In this document: in pieces, positions 33,663 to 45,749 of the stretch
How the letters are laid out: each line of letters begins with the position of its first letter
How positions within the stretch are numbered: the stretch's first letter is position 1
DNA from: Jaapia argillacea MUCL 33604
Taxonomy: Eukaryota > Basidiomycota > Agaricomycetes > Jaapiales > Jaapiaceae
DNA: 64,000 bases
Assembly (NCBI GenBank): GCA_000697665.1
Contig: KL197728.1
Span: 323,154-387,153 of the forward strand
Reading direction: 5' to 3'
Program-made: the position numbers and the translations under genes
Notes under the pieces: generated by a model
What the model saw: only the letters and a program-made list of their open reading frames with translations
The model's database searches: none
What the model was told of the DNA's origin: nothing

Positions 33663-36486
33663 GGTGCGAATTTGACGGACTGCAATGACCACAGTGGATA
33701 TATCAATCCGAACTGATCTTGGGAAGGAGTGACTGTCGGAAACCATCTTATCCACTTATCGGATACCAATCTGTGTATATCGGTATGCACCGGTGTTCCA
33801 CTTCACGGGGCGAGTAGTCGCGAGAAGCCGAATGAACTTCTTCCTCACCGGGACCAAGGAGTCTGACAATGGGCAGGTTCGCGATAAGCATCTGACTGTG
33901 GACGTCGACAGATCCAGAGGATATCAAGCTCTACGGCGTAAGCGCTAGACAGCCTGGACACCGCAACTCGGACATTTTCAGTGAGGATCTTCAGCACCAT
34001 TTGTAGCTAGTCGATTGTACAAACATGCCCTCAAACAGCGATGGAACATGGATAACCATCAAGAATTGCCTCCCACACAGACAAGAGGCGTGGTTTCAGA
34101 GCGTTCGGTGCGGGAAGACAAGTGGGTCAATACAAAAGAGAGGACGCCCCTACATATGATAGATCATCATGGACCCATGGTTATCTGGAACTCCGGCAAA
34201 TCCAGTGGATGCAGCACCTAACTTGATGACCCTGTAAGATCTTTACCCTACTTCCTTACACTCAGTATGACGGTCCAGGACACGGTCCTCTGTCTCCGGA
34301 GTTTCGTCGATCGGAAAACTGGGATGCTCGGCAAGGATCTACACAGGCTCACAACCACGGAGCCTGATTTTTACCTTCCTTCCTTGGTCGGAAGCAGTAC
34401 CACATCAGAAACGCGGTCAACGGCACACAATCCAGGCCATCATCCGTCCTGTTCAGCTTCGCTGATCCATCATTCCTACGACTGGAAGGGCCTAAACTCC
34501 CCCACAACGGAATTCTGGTTGGATCGTCAAAGGGTTGGTGGTGTCCTCGTCCACATCTGATTCTGAAATCACGAAGAGGAGGAGGAGAATCAGTGATACC
34601 TCAGTCCAAGGGATGAGCGTTTATCCAGTTGGGATTGGTCCCGGTAAGACCGATGGGTAGATCGTGCCAACTTGGTCTACATCTCGGAGCCAGGTGACGA
34701 GACGATACAGAGCGAACGTCCCCGTGGGCCGCGGGCAGGGTCGGTGCCACGACCACGGGTGCTGGGGCGAGTTCGATGATGGGCGAGCATCGCCGTCTGG
34801 GATAATAGCGGGGAAATATAACTACACGAGAACACCTTTTGTGCATCAGGGGCTCCGGTGGGCGGAGGCCAGAAGTGGTTTGAGGAACTACAAGCCGTGG
34901 AACCAGAAATTCTCATGACAGTGGGGTTCGATTAGATCGAATACGAGGGGATGCGACAGTGAAGAAAGCAGACAAGTCTGCAGGGAGACTCCAGAGGCGG
35001 AAACTGCTCATACAACGCCAGGAATAAGTCTTTCGTGAGTTCGGGATGCAGAGGAAGTCGGGTGGACACGGCTAACAAAGTGTAGGAGAGACTTGTAATA
35101 TTCGTGGAGGACGGATTGGTATGGACTTGAGACGGAACCGAACACAAGGCACGGATTGGAACAGGAATAGCTTGACAGTGGTGTTCCTCCCCAACGAGGA
35201 GTCGAGGGTCAAACGGTGCTTTCATGGGGGCGGGACCGACGAACGAGGAGCCAAATAGACGAGAACCAGGGCAAGGGGGTACGATCCACCAGAAAAAAAC
35301 CGCTATCTATAGCATTGAACGGTGATCAGGATGCAAGAGAAAAATCTATCAAGCAAGAAGCCTTGCACAGATGAATGAGTGTGCTGTATTATTATTATTG
35401 CTGGATCGCGATGAGCAAAATTTGACTGAGTAAGCACAGAACATTCGGAACTGAATAAAAGGAAGGCGAAGAAATTGACAGGAGGCAACGTTTTTGTAAG
35501 CACAAGGGAAACAAATCCACGGGAGATTTACCGAGATTATACCTGCGAACGCAATAGATTGCGCATTCTACAGATGATGATGAGTATCGTAAGTGAGATG
35601 TAATGGCGAAAGGATGAGGGGACCAGCGATTCGTACACTGCGTAAACCTTCGCTCATCTGCATGCATGTGGGCTGTATTATTCGGGTTGAGGCAGTTCAC
35701 AGCGGTGCAAGTGTTTCAGGTAAAAAGCTTCGTGATCTAGTAACTTGGGAGGTGGGACTGATGACGTGCAACACCTATAACACGTTTTGCTAAGCTTGCA
35801 TAGCAAGGTGGGCGATCGCCGCAGAGAACTGAACAAGGATGATGGAAAGTGTCAAAGTGGACTCGCGGAGAGAATGGAAGCATCGTCGCGCGCTCAGATA
35901 TTAAAGATCGATGACATTCAGTTTCTGTCCACGCAGCGGTGGTAGCTCCAAACAGATGGTAGGCGCCAGTAGTTATTGAACAGCTGAAGCAAGCTAGGAA
36001 ACCCAGAAGATGGATAGTTCGAATGTTTTCTATCTTCTCGGGCGGTGATAAAGAGCGTTCGTTATCAGGTGGTGCGATTTACTCCCGCACATCCCTGTGG
36101 GAATGGTTATCGGACCGGAACGAGAAGTCGGTTACGGTCTCGCCGGAGTACTACGAAGACCAAGATTTCGCCGCAAATGGACCAATAGCGGTCTCGCGGA
36201 CCAAATCGGAGATTGGAATCTGGGCAAGTGCGAGGATGTCGGACCATGTGGTGCTCCGAAGCCTGTACCAAAATGGGACGGCGAAGAAGAAATCCGTGAA
36301 CGCTGAGGGAATGAGAACTATGATGGCTGCGTGTTGCCTTTTGCTCCGTCACCCAGCATCTTTGAGTTCTCATCTGGCTTCTAAACTTTGGCTGAGAGCA
36401 TGCTATAATCCCCCTTCTCGAAAGGGCGGTACATCATCCCTCTCGTCTCCACGCTCATCATCTCCACCTCCCTTCCTTGGCCCGCC
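33663..36486. other. About 2.8 kb gene-poor stretch
   Basis: Only frames under about 170 codons occur on either strand. None has a convincing intron partner or known motif. Two that look slightly protein-like are at 34267-34560 (+) and 34932-35225 (-). The right 500 bp should contain the promoter and leader of the rhodopsin-domain gene. No transposon ends were recognised. Confidence 0.4.
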
Positions 36487-38023
36487 ATGGCTTTGGATTT
36501 GGATGATCCTTTGGTCCAAATAAAAAGTGCGTTGGCAATTTTCTCTCCAGGGATACCCTCTGACCAGTCGCACCCCCGCAGTCACCGAGTCGGTGTGTGG
36601 CTTCGTTGCCATATGCATGACGGTTGCGCGTTTGTGGATTCGGAGGGGACGATATTGGTGGGATGACGGCTGGGCATTTTTCTCCCTTCTATGGTTTGCT
36701 CCCCCCCTTCGTCCTAACTGATTGTGGGACCTAATGGACAACATTGCAGTCTTTTTGTCCAGATTGGTGCAGTTTTCATGCACGTCGAAACTCCAAGTGA
36801 TTTGTCCCAAATCAACCGAGTTGCTGCCTACTATCTGATGGCAATGTCCTTCTACGCCGTCATATGGTCTGCAAGACTCGCCATTCTATTCTCAATCATT
36901 CGCCTGGATCCAAACCCCGTCATGCGCAGTCGATTGAAATGGGTAGCAGGAGTGTTCATCGCCTGCATTTTCTTTTTCTTCGCTCAGTTGATGTGGGTGT
37001 GTGAACCGGAACCCAAGTGGAAGAACGCGGCGTCCCCTCAATGCGAGCTCAACAAACAGGTCGCCATTTGTCAACTGGTTTGTGCGTGATTTTCGCTCGA
37101 TGGCAGGTCTGGGAACACTGATAGACTTATCTCGGCGTTTTTCCCTCACAGCGGACATATTATCAGATATCCTTCTGATTGTACTTCCGTTACGGCTCAT
37201 TCGCGGGATGAGAGACAAGAGCCTGCGGCGGCGCCTCATGATCATCTTCTCAACGTCAAGTGAGCCTTCCTGACATCTTGGCAAAGGTTCATCCACTAAT
37301 CGCTCCCCCTACTCAGTCGTCACCACAATTGTGTCTCTCGTTCACGCAGCCTACATCATTACAGTCGGAGGCATCAAAGTCGTCATCTCCGCCCTCGTCG
37401 AAGACTGCATGTCCCTCACGGTCGCCAACCTTCCTGTAGCCGCAACAGCTCTCTTCAAAGTTTTCGGTCTCTACGGCGCGTCTGATGATTCTGACGATTC
37501 CACGTATCCCGATCATCACGGCTCGGGAGAGCAAAGGAGGGGGGAAGGTCCTCGATTCAAGAGCACCACAATTGGTTTCAGGAGCTATTTCTCGGGCATT
37601 TTCACAAGAGCCGGTCGAACGACTTATGGTGGTGCGACGACGAGGATTAGTGTGCCTGTTGTGGGTGGGCTTTCTAGTGTTGGGACGGGGACTATGGGGA
37701 CTGATGGGACGAACACGACGATGAGTGATTTTGGGGTGAAGAGTAAGATTCCTGGAATTGGGGTGAGGACGGTGGATTTTGTGTTGGAGGAAAGGGAGGA
37801 AGAATCGGAGGAGAGAGAAGTAGAAGGGAAGAGGGTTGACTTGATGGAGGCGGAGGAAAATGCGGATATTCGAGAGATTGAACAGGAAGACTCTGATCAG
37901 GGCAGGGTCGTTCATCTACCGACGTTCTCTTGGGAGGGACATGGGGACAGAAAAGGAGATTTGGAGAAGAACGTTGGATCCTCTCTGCAGGGGACTGGCA
38001 GCCGTGGTGCTGGTTCGGATTGA
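36487..38023 (+). CDS. Rhodopsin-domain seven-helix membrane protein (GPCR-like)
   Basis: Five or six exons fit, with good boundaries at 36693/36750, 37081/37152 and 37259/37317. Seven hydrophobic segments appear in order: VCGFVAICMTVARLWI, WAFFSLLCLFVQIGAVFM, YYLMAMSFYAVIWSARLAIL, WVAGVFIACIFFFFAQLMW, DILSDILLIVLPLRLI, IFSTSIVTTIVSLVHAAYII and SLTVANLPVAATALFKVF. A cytoplasmic tail of about 180 residues follows, Gly/Thr-rich and then Glu-rich. This is the pattern of fungal rhodopsin-domain (Pth11-related) integral membrane proteins, which are candidate surface receptors. The N-terminus is uncertain: MALDLDDPL at 36487 needs a very short 37-nt intron to reach the good frame at GYPLTSRTP (36551). 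Ligand unknown. Confidence 0.82.
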
Positions 38024-39205
38024 CTCATTATGCTTCATTTCCATCACGTCGACCTCGACGGAGTTGGTTGACGTTCCGCCGGTTTCTTGGATTGACTATT
38101 TCCCTATGGAGGGCGACCTCGCTCTCTCGCGATCGACGCTTCATCCTGACCTCCGCCTGTCACCACCGACATCTCCGGATGTCATTCACGACACGAGAGC
38201 GCTCTGTGCAAAGACCACGACTAGACACCCCGTCGGTACGCGGTTCTACCACCACGCATATACGCACTCATTCATCGACTCGCCCTAAAACATCGCTCCA
38301 TACGCCATCCACATCGCATTCCTGATCTACATGACTCTTAGTGGTGCTATCCCGGGACTTTCTAGTTAGAGACCACACTATATCCTTATGGCGCAGATCC
38401 TTGTCGCTTTTCTGTCCCTCTCTTTGTTGTTGCATTTTTTATGTTTTGCTCTGTCAGTACTCTCGCTCTGTCGACTCGCTTGTGTTGTTGTTTCATTATT
38501 TCGTGTATTAGGATATTAATTTGTACTATAGGAGATGCATGTTGACCCATGCTGTTATTGCAACCCCCCTCGGGGGCCGTGGGGGCCGGCTTTTGCTGTG
38601 AGATGTAGATCGTGGGTCTGGGTGTGAGTAGAGTGTTATTTCGGGAGGGATATCGTGACCTACGAGCGTATGGTCATCCAACTTCTCGAGTTGGAAATAT
38701 GTACATATCGGAGGGATCCTCCCATGTCTATCTCGGTCGAACTTCGCGGGAGGACAGAATCTCCGATTGTGTATATCTTACGAGGGAAATTCGCGGCTTT
38801 GTGTTGGTCAGTGAGGCTCCGTCGGAAGAGAGAATCCCAGCACGTTGATATTCGAAATTCGGAGCGGTCAAAAGTACGAGAGTCTACAGCGGCCGTAAAA
38901 AAAAGTCCATTGAGACCATTATAAGGAGCGCATGAATACTAGCAAATGATAGCAACAGAAGTTACAGAACAGACAACAAGGGTATAGGTCCGACCAAGTC
39001 CTTTTGTTGTACCTTTTGTTCCATTGAGGGGTAAAGAACCCTCAAGAGGAAGATCAACGCACACTCTCAGCGACCCTGCGAAGGAAGAGAAGTTGACAAA
39101 TTGGTTGGCAAGGGGGAAGATGTGGAAATCACGTACCATACGAAAAACTTAAAAACGCCAGGTATACAACACCTCCCTTTTGACTACTACTTTCGCAACC
39201 CAAGC
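38024..39205. other. Convergent 3' spacer, about 1.2 kb
   Basis: This holds the 3' region of the rhodopsin-domain gene (+) and of the small cupin-like gene (-). A GC-rich inverted patch (CCCCCCTCGGGGGCCGTGGG, 38563-38582) could fold. No gene is seen. Confidence 0.4.
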
Positions 39206-39743
39206 CTAATCCAAGCCTTCCAATGACCTCTTTAATTCAGGAGATAAGGGGCAAGCGCCGTCGTGTAAAACCGTATGGTTGGGGACGATCCCACCGGCTG
39301 TCGGGATCTGCAGCGCAATGGTCTCGAAGGGCGAAGGGTAGGTGGTGATATGTCCGTAGGTGCTGACCGATGCTACATCGGCAGCCACGAGTAATCCATT
39401 GGAACCTCCTGGTACCCAAGCATCCGCGGTCGAGTTGGGGAGAGTGACGTGCGCCAAACCAGATAGGAAGACGACATATCTTGAGTTTTAGGGTGAGTTT
39501 TTGATCTGGCAGAGATCGCGCTTCGGAGAAGACTTACTGGACAGCGGGAGCGTTATGCCTACCCGCGCTGAAATTGCCGGGAATTATAGAGTAACTCGCA
39601 TTCGCGAGGTTTCCCAGCTGCATGCTGCTAGCACCAATGGTGCCAGCTTGGGACGAAGTGACGAAGGGAGGCTCAAGAGCCCAACATTGGAACACTGAGG
39701 ATCCGTTCACAGCGGCAATAGCGGTCACGTTGAGAGTGGGCAT
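39206..39743 (-). CDS. Small cupin-like protein, unknown function
   Basis: Two exons (39538-39743 and 39206-39479, 58-nt intron) give 160 residues starting MPTLNVTAIAAVNGSSVFQC. A short beta-rich core follows: QYVVFLSGLAHVTLPNST, AWVPGGSNGLLVAADVAS, SPFETIALQIPTAGG. The core resembles a cupin barrel, a fold reading rather than a family match. No signal peptide or membrane segment is clear. Asn in NxS/T contexts occurs several times, but the lack of a signal argues against secretion unless the start lies upstream. It fits a family of small proteins I have seen in mushroom genomes without a named function. Confidence 0.65.
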
Positions 39744-41911
39744 GATGCTACTAGTTCGGTGAGGAAGGGTGTGATTTTACTTTGGTCAAGTAAAACGAGA
39801 GAAAGAAAGAAGAAACGAGTGGATTGTGCGTCGTTGAGAGAAGAAGGGAGAAACGCCGCCGGAAAACTCGAGCGAGTTAAACTGGTGGCTGGTGAGAATG
39901 GGAGAGAGAGAGTTGGGATAGATGCCGTATTCAAATGGCAATGGGTGGAAAAGGATTCCGAGCAGGGGCATTTATCGCTCTCGACTTGAGTTTCAGGAAC
40001 AGATATGTCAAGGCACAAGCGAAAGAATCAGATCCCTCTTCTCACACTTCTCTCCGGTGACCCGGAAACAACATGTCGTTAGCCCTCTGCTATCTCGCCT
40101 CCTACCCCGTCGACTCAACCTGACCAAGTGGACCCACCCAAACAACTGCACGATATGACACGTACCTCGGGGTGCTGGCCCTCACCAAATTGAAGGAAAG
40201 TCTAAACAAGAGATGGCTTGGGGATGAGTGGTCTGACCGAAGAGACTTTACGCCAACGGCAGAAGCACGGGCCCAGTTTGGCACCCGTGAGCGCACGGAC
40301 CCACGGCTGACTGGTGCTTGCTGAGTGTGCTGGTGAAGGAAAGGGCACCATAGTGGTTCAAGTCCGTGTGCGCTGATCTATCTGGACCCCCTAAGGAATT
40401 GCGGAAGCCGAGATTCTGATAGTGACAGAAGGGTTTCTGATCTGACTGGACGAATGCTCATCACAAAATATCTGTCAGAAAGTCGCGGAAAGTGAAACGG
40501 ATGCATTTCATTTCTGACAACCATCACACGATCACGAGAGACAACACTTAGGTCTTGTGACCGACGCGTTTGGAGATCTACAGCGATATGACACGACGCA
40601 AATGCTCATTCATAGTGAGGCGACGCTACAGAGAGCCATCCAATCCACCACGACACATAAAATCCAGGGACCTGAGATATTGAACTCAATAAGTAATCAT
40701 CTTTGGGAGAGGAAGTCGCCAACACCTCGACTAATGTGAGTTGAACGCGAGATTAGGTTTATTGATTTGGAACGGTGTCGCATACGAAAGCGAGTAATCC
40801 TTGCGTATGGACACAGAAAGAGGGGGGATGGGGAGGGGGTTCCTTGGTGTGAGATCCTCTCGTGTAGAGGACGATCGATTGAGATACGCTCGTGGTGACC
40901 AAGTCCGACAATCGAATTGAGGACGACTTACACTGACTTAGCTTGAAGCCCTTCTCCACATCGTCACGCAAAATGTCAGTGATACACGTCAACGCGTCAA
41001 CGGTCCAAACCAAAAGTTTCATCGGAGAGTTCATGCTGCGGTAGTGACTACCGCAGCATGGCCACCCTTGATTGGATGGAGGTGAAATAGTTTTCGATAA
41101 ACTCTCACCTGCTTCTGCAGAGCGGGAGATGCAATGAGAAACAAGGACACAAACCAGGATCGCGAATTGCGTGAGGTGGAGAGCTGTGGAGAGTCGAACG
41201 GACGGTTGAGGCTGAATCCCCCTCTCCCTCTGGCAACGAGAATGAAAGTCCCAACCTTTGTTCTCTCAATCTTCTCCAGGGAGTTTCGTACGATGAGGGG
41301 TGTAAATGTGATTGTGGTACTCGGGTGTCGTGGATGACACTGACTATTTTATTGACATGCATAGGTTTGGGAGGAGGAGCCAAGGAATAAAATCCAATCG
41401 AAACCCCTTGGTGGTTGCCAGAGTGGGAAGGGCGGGCCACGTTGTCGTCCTGCTTCTCGAACCTTAAAGTTCAGCAGCTCGGGATCACCGCAACGCACGG
41501 GCAACATTGCTGAACAACTCGGACCTAGAACTGCATCATTTCTGATTCTTCTCTCAACGATATGGTCCATGCGTATACAGAGATCCCGAATGGTATCTGG
41601 TATCTTTTCTGCATAGGACAACAGTCGCCTTGCACCCGATAAGGTTCTCGGTATTAAATTATCTGCATTCAATGGCTAGTTCAGAACCTAGCGCTCCGTA
41701 GCAACAAGATGCTTCGCTTGGGTTTTCTCTGTCACAGCCCCGAGGAGACTAGTCCACCCTCAGAACAACGGAGTTGAACAATCCGCTGGCTCTCCTTGAC
41801 CACGACCGCCCTTAGAGGTCCACGAAAGCCCATCCTCTACGGCTTTCCTCTAATATTTTCACTAGTCAACATTGCCGAACCAGTGGATCAAGAGCTTCAG
41901 TCGTGTCAGAC
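39744..41911. other. About 2.2 kb without a recognised gene
   Basis: Frames are short on both strands. The only clear structure is the 29-bp palindrome at 41032-41060, listed separately. The right end is the promoter of the first glycosyltransferase-like gene. Confidence 0.4.
41032..41060. repeat. Perfect 14-bp inverted repeat with one-base centre
   Basis: The arm CATGCTGCGGTAGT is followed by G and then by its exact complement ACTACCGCAGCATG. It would form a strong hairpin in RNA or a cruciform in DNA, and lies in non-coding sequence about 850 bp upstream of the next gene. Confidence 0.85.
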
Positions 41912-43657
41912 ATGCCTCCCGATTTTTCCGACCACCTCCATCTCGACCACCACTCCATTTCCGGACTGTTCAAGTCCCGTGTGGCTCTCTACACAGGCAT
42001 CACAGCTGCCATCCTAACCGTCTTCCTCCTCGCGCAACCAAGTCTACCCAGATCTCTGCACTTCAAACCCGTGGTGGACCAGTTCACTAGCTCGCCTTCT
42101 CAGTACCTTTTTGGTGACTTCCAACCTGTTCACAAGAATGTCGCTGTGGCTAGCATGTTCCCATTCCACGAAGATGTCTACTTGACGATCGTACAGCAAA
42201 TGGAGGACTTGCTTGCCCCCTACGATGGAAGAGTACAAGTTTACTCCCCAACACCATTACCGTACGGGTTCCAAGACATTGTTGATGATCTGGAACTCTA
42301 CAGCGGGAGTTTCAAGGCACCCAAGGATTTCCTCCCAGCCCTGCAGTCGACTCAGTTCGACAAACCCATCGATTTGGTGTTATTGGGCACTTGCAACTTT
42401 GAGTAAGTCCATAACATCCTAACCTCTTTCTATATCGATGAAATAACCCTCCAATAGTTTCCGAGATTGGGGTAAAGAAATGATCGCGATATGGGACTCC
42501 CGTCCAGCCGACCAGAAATTTCAAGTCGCATGTGTAGCGCACAATCTGAACGATATGCACTATTGGTCGGACGACTTTACTGCTTTGTCGGAGCGTGGTG
42601 TATTAAGAATTATAGCCATCGCAGACCAGTTAGTACACCTTCTCTCTTCGTCTCTGGTTACCTCACCCATCTCCCCATTGTACTCCAGCGTCGCTCATGC
42701 CTTTCACGAATTCTTCCAAGACCTTGCCGACGAGCCTGAGCTGATTGCCTCGGGATTTGAATACATCAAAACAGATGTCCATGTACCTGTTCTGGACTTG
42801 CCGCCTCGAACCCGGACACCGTCTCAGGTCCTATCGCAAGCCGTTGTGCAAGGTTTTTTCAGTCCCGAGCGAAGAGACTATGCGAGGTTGTTTCAGGAAC
42901 TGACACAGGCGATCCTTGGTACGTCTCCATCGACCTCCGCATCTCATAATTCTAAACTCTCTGGTCATTCAAGAGGACCCCGCAGTGTGGGGATACCAGG
43001 CATTAAACGCCACCTCAGAGAAAGTATTCAAACCCATACCGGATTCCTCAGTTCCACCTTTCCAGCTCAACCTCGCGGGAGAAGGTTATCTTGAGGTTCC
43101 CCATGTTCTACGAAACGTCGTGAAGAAGCACGCGGGGTTGAGTTATCCCGAGTTTTACGACCTTATGGAGAGTATGGATGTCGTGATCCCTGCTTTTGCC
43201 ACGAATATATGTCAGTAATCTGCCTCCATGTTCGTCTTCGGATTGCTGACTCTTCTCGCTTTAGATTATGAGAAACAGGCTAGTTCAACAGTAGTCATGG
43301 CCATTGAGTGCGATGTAAGTGCAACCCCTCTTCCCTGCGTCCCGCGCATGATGCCCATTGATTGGCGGATAGGTACCCATGCTCGTCACTCACCGCTTTC
43401 GCGAGAGCTATACCTACGCCGATGACGATCGCGTTCTCATCACTCGCCCTCAAGGTCTCTCTGAGATTGGGGCCTTAAAAGTGTTCCGAACGCAACAATA
43501 TATTCCTACGCCTGGGGATCTCCCAGAATTTGTGCATGACGTTCACGAGATGTTGGATGGTGGGTGGAAGAGACCAGTAGAGGGATTCCAGGCCATGAAG
43601 AAGGAGTTATGGAAACGAAATAAAGACGTCGCAAGAAGGATTTTGACTGACCAGTAG
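41912..43657 (+). CDS. Type II membrane protein, glycosyltransferase-like (tandem copy 1)
   Basis: Six exons (41912-42402, 42458-42628, 42689-42918, 42974-43210, 43265-43314, 43373-43657) give about 488 residues. A short cytoplasmic head is followed by one membrane anchor (YTGITAAILTVFLLAQPSL). The lumenal part begins VAVASMFPFHEDVYLTIVQQ and includes IDLVLLGTCNF, ACVAHNLNDMHYW, VPVLDLPPRTR, VVQGFFSPERRDYARLFQEL and LSYPEFYDLMESMDVVIPAF. It also has YYEKQASSTVVMAIECDVPM. The late K/S/A-rich segment followed by a P resembles the donor-binding half of GT-B glycosyltransferases. That is inference; no named family is recognised. Golgi or ER location is likely from the anchor. It is followed by a paralogue with the same intron positions. 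Confidence 0.85.
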
Positions 43658-44050
43658 TCTTCCCCTTTATAAGATGACGCACCTATATCCCTGGGCTTCA
43701 TTTTGTTATCAATGTTGGCACTTAGATTAGAAGTCCTAGTACTTATGTAATTACACCCGAATGGCATAGACTTTCCCAGCGCAGACAGACTGAAACCTCC
43801 AGCTCGAATTCGAACTGAAGTTCAAAGTGGCCTCGACGCCCGCGCCTCACCATGAATTGGCATGCCTACGCCTCGTCGACTCGGCTTTGGCGGGTTTCGA
43901 CTATAATACTGACACCAAGCTGATGATCGACACCCCCATACATCCGCCCACCAACGGCGGAAGCAAACCCGGATCCTAGCGGTGAGCGCACAATATAAGG
44001 AGGGGCGCATCAGTTGTATGTTTATTTCCCTCGACCCTCCCCGCATAGCC
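43658..44050. other. Short spacer between the two glycosyltransferase-like genes
   Basis: This 393-bp stretch contains the 3' end of copy 1 and the promoter of copy 2. An earlier in-frame ATG at 44018 could extend copy 2 by 11 residues. Nothing else is seen. Confidence 0.5.
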
Positions 44051-45749
44051 ATGTCTTTCACCCCGGCGATGCGCACTCGTTTGTCCATCTACGCCTTGGC
44101 GCTAGTCACATTCCTTACTGTCTTTCTGTTCATTCAACCTTCTTTTCTCGACTCTTTCTCTACAACACCAGTAATTAATCGGTTTACTCGATCTAATACT
44201 CATTATTACGCCCCACCGTTCCAGCCATCATACCTCAACGTTGCCGTTGCGAGCATGTTCCCGTTCCACGAGGATGTGTATCTACCCATCGTCCAGCAGA
44301 TGGAAAGCGTCCTTGATCCGCACGGGGGGAGGGTCCAAGTGTACTCTCCTATCCCTCTTCAGTACGGATTTCAAGAGATCGTTGACGCTTTGGAGCTTTC
44401 CCGCGAAGACATCATAAACCCCGAGGAGTTTATGCCCGCCTTGCAGTCGACACAGTTTGGTGTCCCGATTGACTTGGTTCTTCTTGGAACTTGCGAATAC
44501 GAGTAAGTGGTCACTTGATTCAAGTTCAGAATTCCATACCCATTGTTCCTCTCGCACAGTTTCCGGCAATGGGGAAAGGAGATGTTGGCCATCTGGGACA
44601 CTCGCCCGGAGGACGAAAAGTTCGAAGTTGCTTGTGTTGGACACAACGTTAGCGACGTCCATTTTTGGCGAGAAGATCTTGCCGGTTGGGCTCAGCGGGG
44701 TGTTTTACGTATCTTGGCCATATCTGAGCAGTATGTGTTAGCGGTTTCAGACTATCCTACTCGAACTAACAGATTTTGTATTGCTCAGCGTCGAGCAAGC
44801 TTATCACGATCTTCTGCAAGACCTCGGTGATCAATCTCGATCAGCGGACGTTGGCTTCGAGTACGTCAGAACAGGCGTATATGTTCCAATCCTTGATTTG
44901 CCCCTGCGCAAACACCGACCCAATTCAAGGGGAGTGATCTCCCAAGCCGTCGTTCAAGGATTCTTCGACCCGGATAGAAGAGATTACAAGAGACTGTTCA
45001 ATGAGTTGATCAAAGTTATCTTAGGTAAGTCCGTAACTCATTGACGTCCCGCGTTTGGAGCACCCATCATCCGTTCTTCATCAGAGAGCCCTCGGATCTG
45101 GGGCTATCAGGAGTACCCTGAGAGAACAGGATCGTTTGACGCCATTCTCGACTCTTCGCTACCCCCATTCCAGCTCAATCTTATTGGCGGAGGTTACCTC
45201 GAGGTCCCTCCTATCTTGAAGAACGTGGTTCGTATACACGAGTCGCTGGATTACCCAGAATTCTATGCCCTGATGGAGCAAATGGATATCGTTCTCCCTG
45301 CATTTGCCAGCAACACTTGTGAGCGCCTGGTTCTGCGTGGCGTTGCGGCTCAGCTCATCTCCTGTGCAGATTTCGACAACGTGGCGAGTTCGACTGTCGC
45401 CATGGCCATTGAATGCAACGTAAGACACACCCATCTCTTTGTGGACGTGTCTCATTCCTCTCAGGTGCCCTTGCTTGTGACCCGCCGTTTCCGCGAGTCG
45501 TACAACTATGCCAACGACGAACGGGTTGTTGTCACGCGCCCCCAAGGCCTCTCCGAAATCGAGGCGATCAAGTTATTCCGCACTCACCATTTCTCCCCGA
45601 GTCCGGGCGACTTGCCGCAATACGTGGACGATGTCAACAGGATGCTGTCGGACGGCTGGAATCGACCGATGAAGGGGTTCGAGACTTTGAAGAGTGAGGT
45701 AAGCTCCCGGAATGAGGATGTTGTGAGGAAGATGCTATCCGGCGAGTAA
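44051..45749 (+). CDS. Type II membrane protein, glycosyltransferase-like (tandem copy 2)
   Basis: Six exons (44051-44502, 44560-44730, 44789-45024, 45085-45318, 45370-45419, 45465-45749) have the same order and phases as copy 1, and exons 2, 5 and 6 have identical lengths (171, 50, 285 nt). The anchor is LSIYALALVTFLTVFLFIQP. Matching segments are VAVASMFPFHEDVYLPIVQQ, ACVGHNVSDVHFW, VPILDLPLRKHR, VVQGFFDPDRRDYKRLFNEL, LDYPEFYALMEQMDIVLPAF and STVAMAIECN. The N-terminus is shorter than in copy 1. Both copies are intact, so they probably have separate roles or expression. Function as for copy 1. Confidence 0.86.

Noticed and set aside
36023-36523. 166-codon + strand frame before the rhodopsin-domain gene
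   Set aside because: It is in a different frame from the receptor-like gene, with no motif; more likely leader or promoter DNA.
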